Shown: positions 32,637-43,204 of the stretch, piece by piece
Layout of the letters: each line of letters begins with the position of its first letter
Position numbering within the stretch: position 1 is the first letter of the stretch
Source: Sceloporus undulatus
Taxonomy: Eukaryota; Chordata; Lepidosauria; Squamata; Phrynosomatidae
NCBI RefSeq assembly: GCF_019175285.1
Contig: NC_056524.1
Span: 102,129,351 to 102,193,350, forward strand
Direction: 5' to 3'
DNA length: 64,000 nucleotides
The notes under the pieces: generated by a model
Seen by the model: only the letters and a program-made list of their open reading frames with translations
The model's database searches: none
What the model was told of the DNA's origin: nothing
Made by a program: the position numbers and the translations under genes

Positions 32637-32890
32637 TATTATTATTATTATATTATTATTATTATTATTATAACCTTTATTTATAAAGCGCTGTAAATTT
32701 ACACAGCGCTGTACATACAATCTTTTTAATTGGACGGTTCCCTGCCCTAAGGCTTACAATCTAAAAAGACACGACACAAAAGGAGAAGGGGAAGGGGATG
32801 AGGGCCAACAGTTCTTCTCTACCTCCGAGGCCTGGATCAGGGGAGATGGATTGGAGGGAGGACATAGCAATACAGGAAATGATTCAATAA
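32637..32890. mobile_element. Interspersed repeat after (ATT)n: AAGCGCTGTAAATTTACACAG type
   Basis: TTATTTATAAAGCGCTGTAA and ACACAGCGCTGTACATACAA with GCTTACAATCTAAAAAGACA form a recognisable reptile repeat end next to an (ATT)n run. Likely the reverse of a LINE 3' end. Confidence 0.5.
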
Positions 32891-33159
32891 TACTGAACCA
32901 TTGTCTGTTGTCAGTAATGGACTGGCTAAGGGCAAACCAACTGAACCTTTTTGCTAGAGGAATTTGTTGTAAATTGAAACACTTTGCTACAGGAATTAAT
33001 GGAATTAACAGCTGAGTCTAACTCTAATGGGGAAAAGGCATTTTCAATAGCATGTAATGAAAAGTCCAGTTGAACTTCAATAGCTTAATAATCAGAATAA
33101 CACAGTTATTTTCCTCAAATAAAGAAATGTCAAAGCGGAGCAAAGATGATTCATGAAAC

Positions 33160-33225
33160 ATGTACTGTTTTTTATCTCAGTCAATCCATATTTTTTCCCT
33201 AGTCCTCATTCTTTTGAGTTCAAGG
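33160..33225 (+). CDS. Candidate signal-peptide exon of a small secreted cysteine-rich peptide
   Basis: An ATG at 33160 opens 22 codons beginning MYCFLSQS, followed by the hydrophobic core IHIFSLVLILLSS and then a possible donor AGG|GTAGGT at 33226 (phase 0). The profile is that of a cleavable signal peptide, with cleavage plausible around SS|R or SSR|D. The next strong acceptor, at 34825, opens in the same phase into a cysteine-rich exon. Neither the leader nor the donor (GTAGGT, weaker than GTAAGT) would be convincing alone; the support comes from the phase match with two further exons. I do not recognise the family. Confidence 0.5.
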
Positions 33226-33760
33226 GTAGGTATCTGTAGCTCACTGGGAATGTAATTATTTCATTCACACTTCTTCATTCATGATAGAACATTTTGTTGT
33301 TGCCATCTTGTCAGTCTGAAATATCATTCCCCAGCCTGCATAAACATTGGAATGATCCAATGTTCAGAGCAAGAGTGGAGCCAAAAGCCACAAATGACTG
33401 TTTAGGTGTCATGGAAACCTGGTTAAGCAGCAAAAACAAACAAATGAAGAATCATATGGTTAAAAGGGTCTAAAAGGAAATAACAGGACCAGGAGGCAAT
33501 CTTCCTTTCTCCTTTTTAGCAGGATACAGTATACACGAAGACAGACACACTGCAACAATTATTTAAAACTACATAATAAAAAGCGGACTGTAGCTGCCAC
33601 CATGTGTAGCATCCAAGGGGAAAGGGAAGCTGTATCCAGGAGATAAACACTTCAAAAGCTCGAAAGCATGTTAAGACACTGCTAGCCCTCTTTCCCTCTT
33701 ACCTATGGAAGGGAAAATCTTGGTTGCATTTCTCTGAATCCTGTCGCTATAGTAATGTGC
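33226..33760. other. Intron 1 of the candidate peptide gene, first part
   Basis: No repeat recognised here. A minus-orientation Sauria SINE follows. Confidence 0.4.
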
Positions 33761-33762
33761 CT

Positions 33763-33957
33763 TCTAGTTCACTCTGACTTATGTAAACTCGCTTTTCTTG
33801 GCATAATATAGTCATAGGAAGTTTACTATTGCCTCTTCTGAAGCTGACAGTGTGTGACTTGCCCAAGAGCACATAGTGTGTTTTCATGGCCAAGCAGGGA
33901 TTCAAACCCTGGTTTCCCAGAGTCCCAGCGCATCATTCAAACAACTATACTGGCACA
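33763..33957 (-). mobile_element. Sauria-type tRNA SINE, minus orientation
   Basis: CTGACAGTGTGTGACTTGCC and GGATTCAAACCCTGGTTTCC are the reversed SINE body and head. Confidence 0.8.
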
Positions 33958-33959
33958 TA

Positions 33960-34825
33960 TTATTCTTAGTAGTATATTACTGCATTTAAATGGTAATTAT
34001 ACTATTGTCTTTTAATTTCAACAGATTCTCTAGCAAAGCAGTAAGAAAGGATCATCAAAATCTCAAATAGGAAAAGTATCAATAAATGTATACATACATA
34101 CAACAATGGCCTAAAATCAGTACTACACTGGCTCTTGAATGCCTGTGTGACAAATGTTCTTTCCCTCCCACAAGTCTTTAGTTTAGCTTTTTGGAACAAT
34201 AGGAGGACAATAAATTTTCAGGATTGGAGTTTACCCACATTTAAAATAATCTGAGTGGAGATTGCTAGAGGTTAGGAGAGAGATGCACAAATCACCCTTA
34301 GTCTGTCCCACAAGTGTTCTGTCTAGATGCATAAATCTGCTCTGCCATCAACCCACTTCCCCATTTTTTGCACAGATTTCTTTAAATTTTTGTACATATT
34401 TGTAAATATTCTTATTGTGTGAATGTACCTCAGTAAAGGACATATTTTACATATACTAAAATTATTAATTATTATTATTAATGTTTATTTATATAATGCC
34501 ATAAGTCTAAAACATTTGCTGAAATAATTTAGGTGACCCATTGAATTTAACAAAACATCCTTCCAAGGCCTCCACCTGCAAAGAAGGTGTTGTTTGCAAG
34601 AAAGATTATATTCAGACCACAAAAATTTCATACATGAATATCATTTATTTTAAGAAAATGTGTTTGCAAGAAAAGCTTATGTTCAGAGTACAAAAGTTTC
34701 ATATGAATTTTTGCTCCAGGAGCAATACAGCATTGTTACATTGTTGGGTTGATGCAGTAAGAAATTGAAGTCAATGAGACAGAAGCAAACTAATCATTGT
34801 TATTTTTTCGTTTCCTTTTTTACAG
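33960..34825. other. Intron 1 of the candidate peptide gene, second part
   Basis: AT-rich, with a short (ATT)n and TTTATTTATATAATGCC LINE-tail piece near 34465-34500. Confidence 0.4.
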
Positions 34826-34929
34826 GATTCATGTCTCAGTCGACCAACGCCATGCAGCAGTACAAGACAGAGACTCTGCATTGAAAATTTCCCCTCTACT
34901 AATCATGGTTGGTTTTGTGCTGATGTGAG
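34826..34929 (+). CDS. Candidate second exon: four-cysteine part of the secreted peptide
   Basis: A long pyrimidine tract ends in TTTTTTACAG| and the donor is GATGTGAG|GTGAGT, both close to consensus. In phase 0 the exon reads DSCLSRPTPC, SSTRQRLCIENF and NHGWFCADV, with spacing C-x6-C-x7-C-x12-C, and leaves in phase 2. The first three cysteines are spaced somewhat like squamate beta-defensins and crotamine-type peptides, but no adjacent CC pair follows, so I do not assign that family. The other two frames also stay open for a while (a stop after 18 codons in one, 33 in the other), so the frame rests on the phase agreement with the neighbouring exons. Confidence 0.55.
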
Positions 34930-35470
34930 GTGAGTGAGCTTGATTTTAAATTTAGAATTACTGTATAAGCCAAGTTGCACAAAGACATCTACTGGCAAAA
35001 AATGATAACAATCTGTCTGTCTGTCAAACATCCAGCCGCTGGCACTTCAGTAAAGGAATTAAGTGAAGACAACAATTTTCATATCAGAAGCATGATGGAA
35101 TAGATGTGAAGATGTAAAGGAAACACTTTGGTTCTTTGAAAAGTGCACATGTGTCAAATGGAATGAATAATGAGCGCGTATCTCACAACCGGCTCAGGAA
35201 GACGTCTTAGTGGGAGAGCTGGAGAGGACAGAGGAGAAGGATTGGCAAGACAGTGACGAATGGGAGACTGTGCATCAAGGTATGGAAACATTTAAAAGCA
35301 CTGTATACTGTTACAGAAGAATGTATGTAAATTTCAGCAGTTATTTGATGATTGATGATGCTGTGCCTTGTAGGTTCTCGGCTGGCCAGTTGTAACATTT
35401 GGTTTCTTGGAACATCAAAAAATGGATGACCAAAAAAATAAATAAATAAATAAAAAGATTCCATACAGAT
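34930..35470. other. Intron 2 of the candidate peptide gene, first part
   Basis: An open frame at 35210-35395 has no splice or homology support. A (TAAA)n run lies at 35438-35455. Confidence 0.4.
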
Positions 35471-35499
35471 TTTTCCAGCATCCCAAGACAGGTGTATAC

Positions 35500-35572
35500 T
35501 GAACTGCCTTGTATGTCATTTTGGGAGAAAGGTGGTATATAAATCCAATAATCCAATAAATAAATGTGTGCA
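35500..35572 (+). mobile_element. LINE 3' tail fragment
   Basis: CTGCCTTGTATGTCATTTTG, GGGAGAAAGGTGGTATATAA and ATCCAATAAATAAATG fit an L2/CR1-type end. Confidence 0.6.
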
Positions 35573-35614
35573 TGGAAAGAGTGTCTGTGTGACCATGAAT
35601 TTTCAAGCATATTA

Positions 35615-35782
35615 TATAATCATAGAATCCTAGAGTTGGAAGAGGCTACAAGGGCTGCCCAGTCCAATCCCCTGCCATGCAGCAATCAAAATTAGGAATA
35701 CATAATCAAAACACTCCCAACAGATGGTCATCTGGCCTCTGTTTAAAAACTTCCAAAAGAAGGAGATTCCACCACACTCTTG
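35615..35782 (-). mobile_element. CR1 LINE 3' end, minus orientation
   Basis: ATCATAGAATCCTAGAGTTG, CCCAGTCCAATCCCCTGCCA and TCATCTGGCCTCTGTTTAAA are the reverse of the CR1 3' region. Confidence 0.88.
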
Positions 35783-35784
35783 TG

Positions 35785-36910
35785 GCCCACATGTGAATGC
35801 AGCCACAAGCCAAGGCCCTCAGAGTTGAAAAAGCAGAGCTGAGTGAAGAAACTTGTCCAAGTAGTAGCTGTTGACTGACACACATGACAGAGTACATATA
35901 GAAAAACTCTAGCGCTCCCATGATGGATTTCTCTGTCTTCCTTGTTCAGTTGGGCAAGTTACAGCAGCACCAAAAATACCTCCTCACAAGATCCTGACAC
36001 TACTTTCTTTAGCCTGAGCTGATGATTCATTCCAGGAACTGTACACTGTTTAAATATATGATGCATTTATGATGCATTTTTCTGTTACTTACAAGAGGAG
36101 GTTTTTTTGTAAAAAAAAAAACAACAATAATGGCAGAAGTGAATGAAAGGAGCATTTATTTAAAACACCAAAGTAATGTTTTTATTTAAGGCTACATGAA
36201 GGAAAAACCTGACTGAAACAGACACACCCTCAGCTGGGCTGGACAATGAAATATAAATAATAATAATAAACCCACACCCACTTGCCAGCATGCATTGCAG
36301 TGTGGCTGAGTAGAATGACTCATTCAAAGAAAAACTGATTTACTCCTTTACTTCTTTTTACTTCTACCTTCTGCTTCATAATAGAATTGTACGTCATACT
36401 TAGTACTAGGTACAGAATACTATTCCCATCTGCATTTCATTCAGTAGCTATAATGAATAAAAGTTCTGGAGAGATCTATAGCTTGCTCTTATCTGTGAGG
36501 CATTTTAGTTTATTCTAAGATTTTACTCTATTGTTTCTTTAGAACAGAAAGTTATTCAGTTGTAGAGGGAACATTCCTTCTGCTCAGCTACACAACATCT
36601 GTTTTGCAAATGTAAATTCAGTAATATTTGAACCAGAATATTGTATGGAACCACACTGTTAACTGGCTGCAGATGCAAGCAGAACTTTAATGATTTTTTA
36701 GATGGGTTTGAAAATGTACAGCCATATTTAACAAAGTTTAATGAAGTTAATGAAAAATATGACTAGTTAAAGAAAAAACAACATTTACAGTTAAACATTC
36801 AGTACTTCAACTGTTGACTAGTTAAAGCATATGTTAAGAATGAGGGTGAAATAGAAAAATAAAACTCATCTAGTTACATTATATACAGTTTGGCTAATAA
36901 ACATAATAAA
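35785..36910. other. Intron 2 of the candidate peptide gene, middle part
   Basis: No gene or repeat family recognised in this AT-rich stretch. Confidence 0.4.
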
Positions 36911-36914
36911 TGTC

Positions 36915-37135
36915 AAGAGCCCTGGTAGTGCAGTGGGTAAATGCTTGTACTACAGCCACAACGTTGTAAGTTCGATCCTACAGGAGAGCTCCAAGGTCCA
37001 CTCAGCCTTCCATCATTTCATAGACTGGAGTACCCAGCTTGTTGGGGGCAATTGGCTTATACATTGTAAACCACTTAGAGAGTGTTAGTTCACTGATAAG
37101 TGCTATAGAAATATACTTGCTATTGCCATTGCCAT
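36915..37135 (+). mobile_element. tRNA-derived SINE (second family)
   Basis: GGTAGTGCAGTGGGTAAATG (A box-like) and AAGTTCGATCCTACAGG (B box-like) start the head. The body has CTCAGCCTTCCATCATTTC, GAGTACCCAGCTTGTTGGGG and ATTGTAAACCACTTAGAGAG. It differs from the Sauria type by body and tail. Confidence 0.85.
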
Positions 37136-37334
37136 AATAAACTGCACTAGTGAGTAAAATAGAAGAAAACGCACACAAGTAGCATCATAGATGCAATTTG
37201 GCTGAGCAGAGAGATTCTTCTTTTTTCTTGGAAAAACTGATTTAGGGGCTGTACAGATTGGGAGACAGGGGCGGATAGAGGCCACCTCTTTCTCCCCCGG
37301 ATAGAGGGGGAGATGTATAAATTTCAAAAAGCAA

Positions 37335-37475
37335 ACTTTGATTTTGCTATTTTATAGACAAGACAGCATTTTACTCGGCCATTGTATTTAATGGAACTTG
37401 AGCATCCACCAATTTTGTTATCCACGAGGGATTCTGGAACCAAACCCCAGAGAATAACTAGGGCCCACTGTACAG
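37335..37475. mobile_element. Tigger/MER2-like element, right half
   Basis: ATTTAATGGAACTTGAGCAT, CCACGAGGGATTCTGGAACC and ACTAGGGCCCACTGTA match the right half of 45685-45897. Confidence 0.7.
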
Positions 37476-37530
37476 TCCTTCCAACATCTTTGACCCAAGT
37501 TCTTCAGAATCATCAAGGACCTGTTTTTAA

Positions 37531-37535
<5 letters not shown>

Positions 37536-37579
<44 letters not shown>
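37536..37579. repeat. (TG)n microsatellite
   Basis: About 22 TG units. Confidence 0.98.
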
Positions 37580-37599
37580 TAAAGACCAGAATGAAGACA

Positions 37600-38665
37600 A
37601 TATATGTAGCATACACAACCACCACAGAAGGGGCCTAATAATAAGTAGCTCAATTATTCTATAATAGTAACTAGGCCATATTCTGACAGGGGACCTTGAA
37701 CAAAAAAACTATAAAGCATGACTGGGAAGAGAAACAGCTGAATTGGAATATACCCATAAACTCCAACCCATCAACAGTGGGTTGAATGGAGACAATGGCT
37801 TCCTGACACACTACACACATTAGAACACTGGTTAACATCCCAGCCTCAAAAGGGTGTTAGCACATCTCATTTCTGGTTTGTAGCTTGCACACGACATATG
37901 TATTTTCAAACTTCCTCCACCATTAATATGGTCTTCCACTCATCCTGGCCTTATGCAACATCTTTTCACCTTTATTTGTCCCTCAATGACCATAGTTAAA
38001 ACTAAACTTACCACTTCATCACCATACCCACAAGTTTTGCATTTCTATGGCCATTCATATAATCTGATTATAAAGGTCCTTCTTGGACATGAGTTCACTC
38101 CATGCATCTGAGGAAGCAGACGAAGTCTATGACAGCTGGTGCTACAACTTCTTTTGCACAGTTAATCTCAAAGGTGCTACGTAGCTGATATCCTAGTTAA
38201 CATGGACAAGATTCAGTAATTCTGGAATTTTCAAGCTATCATTGTACTAATGATCACATCATTTACTGAAAATAAAGCAATAACTAGCCAAATATTTTCT
38301 GGAAATAAAGTTAGGTCTGCAATAACATTGCACTTCCCTTTCAATTTTTCATGACAGGCAAAAAATTAACATGATATGTGCTTGTCTTTCATCTTCTAGT
38401 AGTCATCTTCCAGTATATAAAAAACAATCCTTTAAGCTCAACACCATATAGTTTTGGAATGGATAAAAATTGTTTATGTCTTCTCTGTTACTAATGCAAA
38501 ACCTTAAATGAATACTTAGAAGAAAAATGAAATGACTTTAAAACAGAGGCCACTGAACAAATTTGGAGAGGTCTGCGGAAATACAAAGTTAATAAGTGGA
38601 CACTGTGACAGAATACTTGGCATGAGAAGAAAACCTACTCTATTATTTCTTTCTTTTGTTCACAG
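37600..38665. other. Intron 2 of the candidate peptide gene, last part
   Basis: A repeat piece near 38095-38190 (CATGCATCTGAGGAAGCAGA, CTCAAAGGTGCTACGTAGCT) resembles an old interspersed repeat common in reptiles. The rest is unrecognised. Confidence 0.4.
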
Positions 38666-38729
38666 AAAAAACCATTGTGAAATAGAGTGTCTTCTTGGAA
38701 CTGAGTTAAGAGGCTCTCAATTACTGTAA
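38666..38729 (+). CDS. Candidate last exon of the secreted cysteine-rich peptide
   Basis: The acceptor CTTTCTTTTGTTCACAG| has an excellent pyrimidine tract. Joined to the exon at 34826-34929 it completes an AGA codon and continues KNHCEIECLLGTELRGSQLL, stopping at TAA 38727. This adds cysteines five and six (C-x7-C-x3-C from the fourth). An ATTAAA signal at 38741 follows the stop by 12 bases, as in a compact terminal exon. The joined product is 77 residues. There is no poly(A) tract or repeat match suggesting a retrocopy, and introns of 1.6 and 3.7 kb separate the exons. Confidence 0.55.
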
Positions 38730-38740
38730 CCTTTTCAAAT

Positions 38741-38746
38741 ATTAAA
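38741..38746 (+). terminator. Poly(A) signal ATTAAA of the candidate peptide gene
   Basis: ATTAAA is the commonest variant of the vertebrate poly(A) signal. It lies 12 bases after the predicted stop, in unique sequence. No obvious GT-rich downstream element can be confirmed by eye. Confidence 0.4.
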
Positions 38747-38784
38747 GTACAACCATTGGAGAAATCTTGGGGCTTCAGACTTAT

Positions 38785-38990
38785 TGAAGGCTGAGTCCCT
38801 TATTCAAAACACTTGCCACCAAAGGTGTTTTGGATTTTGGACTTCTTTGGATATTGGAATACCTATATTTGAATATAAATGTACACAATGAGATATTTTA
38901 GAGATGGAGCCCAAGTCTAAACACAAAATTCATTTATGTTTCATATACATTTTATACATACAGCCTGAAAGTAATTTTAAAGTAACCTAG
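38785..38990. mobile_element. Tigger-like DNA element
   Basis: GGCTGAGTCCCTTATTCAAA, GTGTTTTGGATTTTGGACTT, GAGCCCAAGTCTAAACACAA and CATACAGCCTGAAAGTAATT are typical of the same family as 6645-7110. It begins soon after the candidate gene's poly(A) signal. Confidence 0.75.
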
Positions 38991-38999
38991 CATGGGCTA

Positions 39000-39268
39000 A
39001 AGCAGTGATTGTGAACCTTTTAGAGACCAAGTGCCCAACGCAATGGTTTTTCCCACACTGGGGGGAGACTTCCGGGGGGTGGGACTTCCCCAGAGACTTC
39101 TGGGGGTGGGACTGACTTTCCCGGAGACAGTTAAAGGCATGGGGAGTGGGGGCTCCTCTTTCCCCATGCTCCCATGCCTTCAACTGTCTCTGTGTGCCCA
39201 CAGAGATGGCTTTGCATGCCAGAGAGGGCACATGTGCCATAGATTCACCACCATGGGACTAAAGTGTT
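39000..39268. mobile_element. hAT-like element (GCGAACCTTTTAGAGACC type)
   Basis: The left GTGAACCTTTTAGAGACCAA and right GGGCACATGTGCCATAGATT, with a palindromic centre of GAGACAGTTAAAGGCATG and CCATGCCTTCAACTGTCTC, fit a common reptile hAT MITE. Its frames are not genes. Confidence 0.7.
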
Positions 39269-39269
39269 A

Positions 39270-40175
39270 CTGGACTGCTTTAATCTCTAAACACCATAGC
39301 TGTGGAGGGGGGAAAGGTGCGGCAATCCAACAACATGTGGAGAGCCTTACTACTTCTAAAAAAAATCTTAGTAAATAGGGCATCAACAACATCTGTGCGA
39401 GTCACACAGCATCTTCAGTGCCTTCTCAGTCATGGCAGGCAGCTGGATTTCCCACATGGAGTATTTTCAACAGTAACCTTTCTACAAATTCACAGTTCTT
39501 CACATTCTAGACAGTGTTCTTCCCAAACCATTACAATACAATCCTGTGTTTTCCTTTATGTTCTTCCTTTCAGCCAAATGCAGCTGTGTGCAAATGTGTG
39601 GCTTCCCTTAAACACAATTGCAGTGCATGGGTAGTTTTTTGGTTTTTTTGAGGAGGGTATGTACAGAGTAGCATGATTGTCTTATTTGTAGCAGAAACGT
39701 GGTCAACTTCATTGATATGACTGGTGTCTTTATCTATGGCACGTTACAGACCGCCTGAAAGCGGTGGTCATGTCCACTCTCCCTTTCCCTTCATCCCTCG
39801 ATAACATTTTCCCACCCAGAGTACAGCCACTAACCAACCGTGACCACCCAAATTCACCATTAAAGTGAAATGTAACTTCTACACTGCAAATTAAAACAGG
39901 ACAGTTGTAGAAAAGGCAGTCATTAGCAGGTTTTTTTTAATATTTGTATAGAAAAGGGGTTTCACAACACTCCTCAGTGGGAGAAAACCAGGAGAGCAAT
40001 GGTGTTGTGCAGTGAGACCCAAGCAAAGGTATAATTATCCAGTGGAAGTTCGAGTTTACCTTCCTTGTGTGATAATGTTCTTAGTTTAAGCATCTTTCTA
40101 AAGTTTTGTCAAGCTGTCAGATTTATGAATAAAGAAACTTTTTCTAAGACTATCAGTATTCCCTACCCTCATGTG
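39270..40175. other. No gene seen
   Basis: A partial MITE end (ACGTTACAGACCGCCTGAAA) lies near 39741. Otherwise unrecognised. Confidence 0.4.
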
Positions 40176-40181
40176 CCTAGG

Positions 40182-40345
40182 CAGAGATGTAGCCAGGATT
40201 TTAGGAAGGGGGGGGGGCCAGATTAAGTGCCACCCTTATTATGGGGGTTGGGGGCAGGGGCGCGGCGGCACACGCCCTTCTTTTTTCTATTGGGAGGGGG
40301 GGGGGGGTCCGGATCCCAAGATCCCCCTCCTTGGCTACGTCCCTG
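40182..40345. mobile_element. Short TIR element, CAGGGACGTAGCC family, copy 3, with 7-bp duplication
   Basis: A 164-bp element with ends CAGAGATGTAGCC and GGCTACGTCCCTG, flanked by GCCTAGG on both sides (40175-40181 and 40346-40352). Contains two G runs. Confidence 0.9.
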
Positions 40346-40349
40346 GCCT

Positions 40350-40830
40350 AGGACAAGTACCATATTTCTGCCCACTGCCTATACAGTACGTAGTTGATTT
40401 TTTCAATTAAACCTCTCCAGGGCCTACTAGCCATTAGCTGAAACAATAGTCTTAATCCCTGGACCATCACTTTGAGTAACAATGTTCTAATGACAGAGAA
40501 GGTTAAGTAGGAGAGAGCTGGTCATTTTTAAAAATATAAAGCTGACAACTTTTCTTAGTGTAAGAATGTAAAACCTTCAAACAAAATTCTTAATCAAACA
40601 GCAGGAAAAAAGTCAATACTAAGAACATTCAGGTACTTTGAAAAGAAGAAAAAGGGTTATTTCTTTTTCTTGGAAGGTATAAAAGAGTACAATCAAAACA
40701 AGGTGTGATGTGGTTAAGTGACCTGATTTTGGATAAGTGTCAGGAAGCAACCTGATCTGATGCACCATTTTGCTTCTTTCTTCTCATTTATTCTCCTCCC
40801 CCCATCTCACATTAATGTGAGCCAAAACAG
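40350..40830. other. No gene seen
   Basis: Ordinary intergenic sequence. Confidence 0.45.
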
Positions 40831-40834
40831 TTAT

Positions 40835-41022
40835 GCCTGCCATAATTTTGTAGGTTTTTTGGCATTGTTTTCCTTTGCTTCATCATTTAAATCCTTTGTT
40901 GCATGTCTCTAAGTTTTACCCTTGACTTATCCAATGGTCATATCAAAAGCCATAATTTTGTCCCCAAAACCTGCCCTTGACTTATACATGAGGTTGACTT
41001 ATAGTTGAGTATATACGGTAAT
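40835..41022. mobile_element. Mariner-like element end
   Basis: CCCTTGACTTATACATGAGG and TTATAGTTGAGTATATACGG are the reverse of the common TACCGTATATACTCGAGTATAAGTC-type end. Confidence 0.65.
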
Positions 41023-41262
41023 AGGAATAAGAATCAGAATCCATGTGCGTTTGGGAACCATGTTTGTTCTGTCTGGACTTTCTGCTCTTGTTAAGGAATA
41101 TGACTACACTGGTGTAGTTATCAAGCTGCTGAAAGGGCCTGTCTCCTTTTGGAATAAATTCCAAATATTAATATGGCATTTGGTCCCTGAAGTGAAAATA
41201 AATTTAGATTTAATTGCTGGTTCCAACTTGAGAAGATCTATTAACTCAAATGGATATACAGA

Positions 41263-41498
41263 ACTGTTGTTGTTGTTGTTGTTGTTGTGTGCCTTCAAGT
41301 CATTTTTGACTTACGGTGATCCTATCATAGGGATTTTCTTGGCAAGATTTGTTCAGAAGCAGACTGCCTTTGCCTTCCTCTGAAGCTGAGAGAATGTGAC
41401 TTGTCCAAGGTTTCCATGGCTGAGTGGGGATTTGAACCCTGGTCTCCAGCGTAGTAGTCCAATGATTAAACCACTACTACAATATGCTGGTTTTGCTC
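41263..41498 (-). mobile_element. Sauria-type tRNA SINE, minus orientation, near full length
   Basis: (GTT)n, GTGTGCCTTCAAGTCATTTT, TTGGCAAGATTTGTTCAG, GATTTGAACCCTGGTCTCC and AGTAGTCCAATGATTAAACC show tail, body and head in reverse. Confidence 0.93.
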
Positions 41499-41499
41499 T

Positions 41500-42065
41500 A
41501 TTTGGGATTCGTAATTGGATTTAGGCTAATGTTTTACAGGCATTTGTCGTTTATCCTGGTTCCAGTTCAGCACATAAATCACAGAAATTTTATGAGAAAA
41601 TTGTTATTTACACTTAATAAAATCCCAAAGAGTTCTTAGTACAGGGTATTCTTTACAGATTCTAGTACAGGGTGTTCTTTACAGAGTGTAGCAGCATGCC
41701 AGTCGATCTTCTTTCTTGGCTCACAATATGTATGAATCAGTCTGTGAAGTGAGATCATATTAACGTCATCAATATGACAGCGAACTATTCTCCATGTGAC
41801 CTGGGCTCCATGGTTGTGCATTGATCAGGGGCATGGTTGATGCAAATCCACTAATCTTTCACCAGATGGCCACCAGAATTTAGTGGGCTATAGTCACTCC
41901 AACAAGTCATGCCAACAACATTCCAATAATTAAAAAAAAAATCCAACAAGTAAGTGAAAATCCAATGTAATATTGTGTTGTAGAACCTGGAGGTAGACAA
42001 GTGGACAAAGTAAGGCATTTGTAGGTTTGTTGTTAAAAATGGAAAAGATTTTACATGTATATGTG
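41500..42065. other. No gene seen
   Basis: A short local direct repeat (ACAGGGTATTCTTTACAGA / ACAGGGTGTTCTTTACAGA at 41641-41680). Otherwise unrecognised. Confidence 0.45.
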
Positions 42066-42069
42066 TTTA

Positions 42070-42264
42070 ATAGACAGTCAATGTGTCATAATGGTTTGAG
42101 TGTTGGAGATCAGGTTTTGGTTCCCAACTCAGCCATGAAACCCACTGGCTGACCTTAGCCAAGTCACAGCCTCTCAGCCTCAGGGGAAGGCAATGGCAAA
42201 CTTCCTCTGAACAAATCATGCCCCAAAAAAGCCCATGATAGACTTGAAGGCACACAACAACAAC
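42070..42264 (+). mobile_element. Sauria-type tRNA SINE, plus orientation
   Basis: AATGGTTTGAGTGTTGGAGA, AGCCATGAAACCCACTGGCT and GAAGGCACACAACAACAACA show head, body and tail. Confidence 0.88.
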
Positions 42265-42269
42265 ACATG

Positions 42270-42970
42270 TTTAATAAAATGTATTAAATTGTTAAATATA
42301 TTTAAACTACTAAGAATATATATAAAAAGAATATAATCATAGCTTGCTCCTGCAGCCATTTGGAATTGTACCAGCCAGTTACTGTGGGTTCCAGGAACTG
42401 TTTTCATCATCCCATGAATTGAATAATGAACAGCCATTTTTCTGCAACTCAGATTTGTTAACGGTATTTCATGCTTTCACCATCCTGAGGTGTGACTCCT
42501 GACATCCCTTCAGACTGAAAGCCTTTTGAAATGTCTTTTCATGCAGAAAATCATGAGTTACCAGTAATTTATAACATTTGGTTGGGTGGGTGGGTTGCTA
42601 GAAACATATCAGGCCAGAGCTCCATGACTGGACAAGTTTAGAGGTTTTAGATACCAGCAGGCCAAAAAAAATCTGATCAAACTTTCATCTTGAAGTGCAA
42701 GAGGTATGAGATTCCAAAACCAGTTCTCTTTAATACTAGGCCAGCCATTTCTGTCACAAGAAAGCTATCATTTCAATAAGGCAAAAATCAGTTGGGGAAA
42801 AATTGAAAACTTTCAACTTTATGGGGGCAACCCCCCTCCCATACACACACAAAAAACATGGAATTATCATTATCTCATTCTTCAGACTTTCCTTTTCCTG
42901 AGGAAGAAGTGCTTCATTCTAACTCTTCTGTATGTATTATATTTTGTTTTAGAGAGTACATGTGAGAGTG
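42270..42970. other. No gene seen
   Basis: Ordinary intergenic sequence. Confidence 0.45.
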
Positions 42971-42972
42971 AC

Positions 42973-43203
42973 TTAGGCTACATCCACATTGCAGAAATAA
43001 TCCAGTTTGAGATCACTTTAACTGCCATGGCTCAATGCTATGGGATTCTGGGGATTGTAGTTTTGTGAAAGATTGAGCCTTCTCTCAGTCAGAAAGCTCT
43101 GGTGCCACAACAAACTACAGTTCTCAGAATTCCATAGCACTGAGCCATGGCAGTTAAAGTGGTGTGAAACAGGATTATTTCTGCAGTGTGGATGCAGCCT
43201 CAG
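42973..43203. mobile_element. Palindromic MITE (GGCTACATCCACATTGCAGAAA type)
   Basis: The left end GGCTACATCCACATTGCAGA and right end TCTGCAGTGTGGATGCAGCC are inverted, with GCCATGGCTCAATGCTATGG mirrored by CCATAGCACTGAGCCATGGC. About 230 bp. Confidence 0.93.
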
Positions 43204-43204
43204 A

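Noticed and set aside
36915-36985. tRNA gene-like A and B boxes
   Set aside because: They continue into a SINE body and no complete cloverleaf is evident.
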